From positions 1 through 14,551 of the forward strand of contig JALHET010000179.1 in assembly GCA_022839525.1 (NCBI GenBank): a stretch of DNA of 14,551 bases, in the 5' to 3' direction. How positions within the stretch are numbered: position 1 is the first letter of the stretch; every line of letters begins with the position of its first letter. Below, piece by piece: positions 13,227 through 14,551 of the stretch. Position numbers and translations under genes: made by a program. This DNA comes from Lentisphaerota bacterium. GTDB taxonomy: Bacteria > Verrucomicrobiota > Kiritimatiellia > RFP12 > UBA1067. The notes under the pieces are model-generated. The model saw only the letters and a program-made list of their open reading frames with translations, searched no databases and was not told the origin of the DNA.

Positions 13227-14441
13227 ATGAAGACCTTTGAGTATATTGAGGGCGGCGTGACTGCCGCACGCGGGTTCCGGGCGAGCGGCGTCGCGGCCGG
13301 CATTAAGCATAAGGACCGTAAGGATGTGGCGCTGATCGTGGCAGACGCGCCAGCGGCGGTGGCTGCGGTGTACACCACCAACAAAGTGGCAGCCGCGCCT
13401 GTCCAAATTGATCGCGAGCGGACTTGTTCAGGTCAGGCACAGGCGGTGATCGTCAACAGCGGGTGCGCCAACGCCTGCACAGGTGAGAAGGGTTTGCAAG
13501 ACGCGCGTGCGATGGCGAGGTTCGCGGCGGACGCATTGGGGATCGATGAGCGGCTCGTGCTGGTGTGCTCGACCGGTGTGATCGGGGTTCACCTGCCGAT
13601 GGAGCGGATCGCGGCCGGTGCAGAGCTTGCGGCTCAGGCATTGAGCCTCAAGGGCGGCGGCGACGCGGCGCGTGCGATCATGACCACCGATACGGTGGAC
13701 AAGCAGGTGGCCGTGGAACTGGAGATCGACGGCAAGACGGTCTGCATCGGCGGCATGTGCAAGGGCTCCGGTATGATTGAGCCGAACATGGCGACCATGC
13801 TGGGCTTTCTGACCACCGATGCGGCGATCCACACGAAGGCGCTGGACCAGGCGCTGCGCGAGGCCGTGGACGTGAGCTTCAACCGTGTGGTGGTGGATGG
13901 CGACCGCAGCACGAACGACACGGTGATCCTGATGGCGAGCGGTGTGGTGGACAACAACGTGCTGACGCCGTATCACCCGCAGTGGCAGTACTTCGTGGAC
14001 GCGTTGACGACGGTCTGCCTCGAACTGGGCAAGAAGATGGTGATGGACGGTGAAGGCGCCACAAAGTTTGTGACGGTGCGCGTGAAGGGCGCGCGGACGG
14101 ATGGGGACGCGGAAAAGGCCGCGCGGGCGATTTCCAAGTCGGCGTTGGTCAAGACCTCGTGGTTTGGCCTCGATCCCAACTGGGGGCGCGTGATCGCGGC
14201 GGTAGGATATTCCGGTGCGGAGGTTGACGACCAGCGCGTTCAGATCTATTACGGCGATATCTGCGCGTACGATCAGGGTCGCGTGGCGGATGCGTCGCTG
14301 CTGAAGGCGATGCGGGATTTGATGCGCAAGCGCGTGTTCGATGTGACCGTGAATTTGAATGTGGGCAGCGGCGAGGATACGGTTTACACATGCGACCTGT
14401 CGGTCGACTACGTGAAGATCAACGCCGAGTACACGACGTAA
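13227..14441 (+). CDS. argJ: Glutamate N-acetyltransferase / amino-acid acetyltransferase (ornithine acetyltransferase)
   Basis: A 404-residue ArgJ of the cyclic arginine pathway. It transfers acetyl from N-acetylornithine to glutamate and, in bifunctional versions, also uses acetyl-CoA. The hallmark autoprocessing site is intact: [14 protein letters not shown], with the nucleophile Thr190 after Ala189, so the precursor should cleave into alpha and beta chains. [11 protein letters not shown] (about 49-59) and [10 protein letters not shown] (about 76-85) are also family sequence, as is the C-terminal [10 protein letters not shown]. Length is normal (about 400). The start ATG 13227 fits the family N-terminus; the Shine-Dalgarno is weak. 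Whether it is bifunctional cannot be judged without seeing if argA exists elsewhere. The gap to the next start is only 27 bp, so more operon genes probably follow. Confidence 0.95.
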   Translation: MKTFEYIEGGVTAARGFRASGVAAGIKHKDRKDVALIVADAPAAVAAVYTTNKVAAAPVQIDRERTCSGQAQAVIVNSGCANACTGEKGLQDARAMARFAADALGIDERLVLVCSTGVIGVHLPMERIAAGAELAAQALSLKGGGDAARAIMTTDTVDKQVAVELEIDGKTVCIGGMCKGSGMIEPNMATMLGFLTTDAAIHTKALDQALREAVDVSFNRVVVDGDRSTNDTVILMASGVVDNNVLTPYHPQWQYFVDALTTVCLELGKKMVMDGEGATKFVTVRVKGARTDGDAEKAARAISKSALVKTSWFGLDPNWGRVIAAVGYSGAEVDDQRVQIYYGDICAYDQGRVADASLLKAMRDLMRKRVFDVTVNLNVGSGEDTVYTCDLSVDYVKINAEYTT

Positions 14442-14468
14442 ACGGTGGGGGCGTGGCGGAAGAGCGGC

Positions 14469-14551
14469 ATGACACAGAAGGCATTTTACGATTGGCAGAC
14501 AGCGGGCGGAGGCGGGGACGTGATGCGTCTCGTCTCCGTGCTCGAGCGGCT
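14469..14551 (+). CDS. Start of an unidentified gene, cut by the right edge
   Basis: An open frame begins at ATG 14469, 27 bp after the argJ stop, with a GGAAGAG purine stretch (14458-14464) 4 nt upstream, and stays open for 27 codons to the window edge. It begins MTQKAFYDWQT, then a Gly run and VMRLVSVLER. This is not the usual start of argB, the common neighbour of argJ, and I cannot assign it. The spacing, ribosome site and strand suggest it is co-transcribed with argJ. Confidence 0.45.
   Translation, partial: MTQKAFYDWQTAGGGGDVMRLVSVLER

Overview
The window reads as ordinary bacterial chromosome: GC-rich, densely coded on both strands, with short intergenic gaps and 4-bp ATGA/GTGA gene overlaps. 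It is Gram-negative in character (an ExbD-type energiser, signal-peptide proteins, an S11 D,D-carboxypeptidase). The gene set and style (TPR protein beside ExbD, an excisionase-type HTH fused to a PTS EIIA domain, a UROD-like enzyme, period-7 intergenic repeats) suggest the PVC group, perhaps Kiritimatiellota or Lentisphaerota. That placement is inference, not proof. I see no tRNA, rRNA, CRISPR array, IS or phage gene.

Left part, 1-4719 (+): a tightly coupled operon. It holds the 3' part of exbD, a secreted 786-aa TPR protein, and a 654-aa membrane-anchored protein. The last has an N-terminal transmembrane helix with the TonB/TolA-type SxxxH motif, a Pro-rich/charged linker and a C-terminal von Willebrand A domain with a complete MIDAS. 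It looks like a TonB/Tol-type envelope machine in which the TonB C-terminal domain is replaced by a vWA module. An exbB/tolQ-type partner would be expected just left of the window.

Middle, 4739-7019: divergent genes around a 258-bp promoter region. On the minus strand is an HTH-PTS EIIA protein whose EIIA C-terminus is split off by a frame change. On the plus strand is a free-standing uroporphyrinogen-decarboxylase-superfamily enzyme with its own promoter, strong SD and a clear rho-independent terminator.

7019-10597 (-): a three-gene operon, folD, an unrecognised gene of about 644 codons (frameshifted near its 5' end), and nudC, joined by 4-bp overlaps. It links one-carbon/folate metabolism with NAD(H) or NAD-RNA turnover.

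10790-14551: dacA-like carboxypeptidase (+), thpR-type RNA 2',3'-cyclic phosphodiesterase (-), a striking 98-bp heptad-repeat array, pncC (+), argJ (+) and the first codons of a further plus-strand gene. Several start codons lie about 6-8 bases after a -10 element, suggesting leaderless mRNAs.

The strongest candidates for something undescribed are the ExbD/TPR/TonB-like-vWA operon and the heptad array, which folds on paper as an H-type pseudoknot. Two apparent frameshifts may be real or assembly errors; raw reads would settle this.
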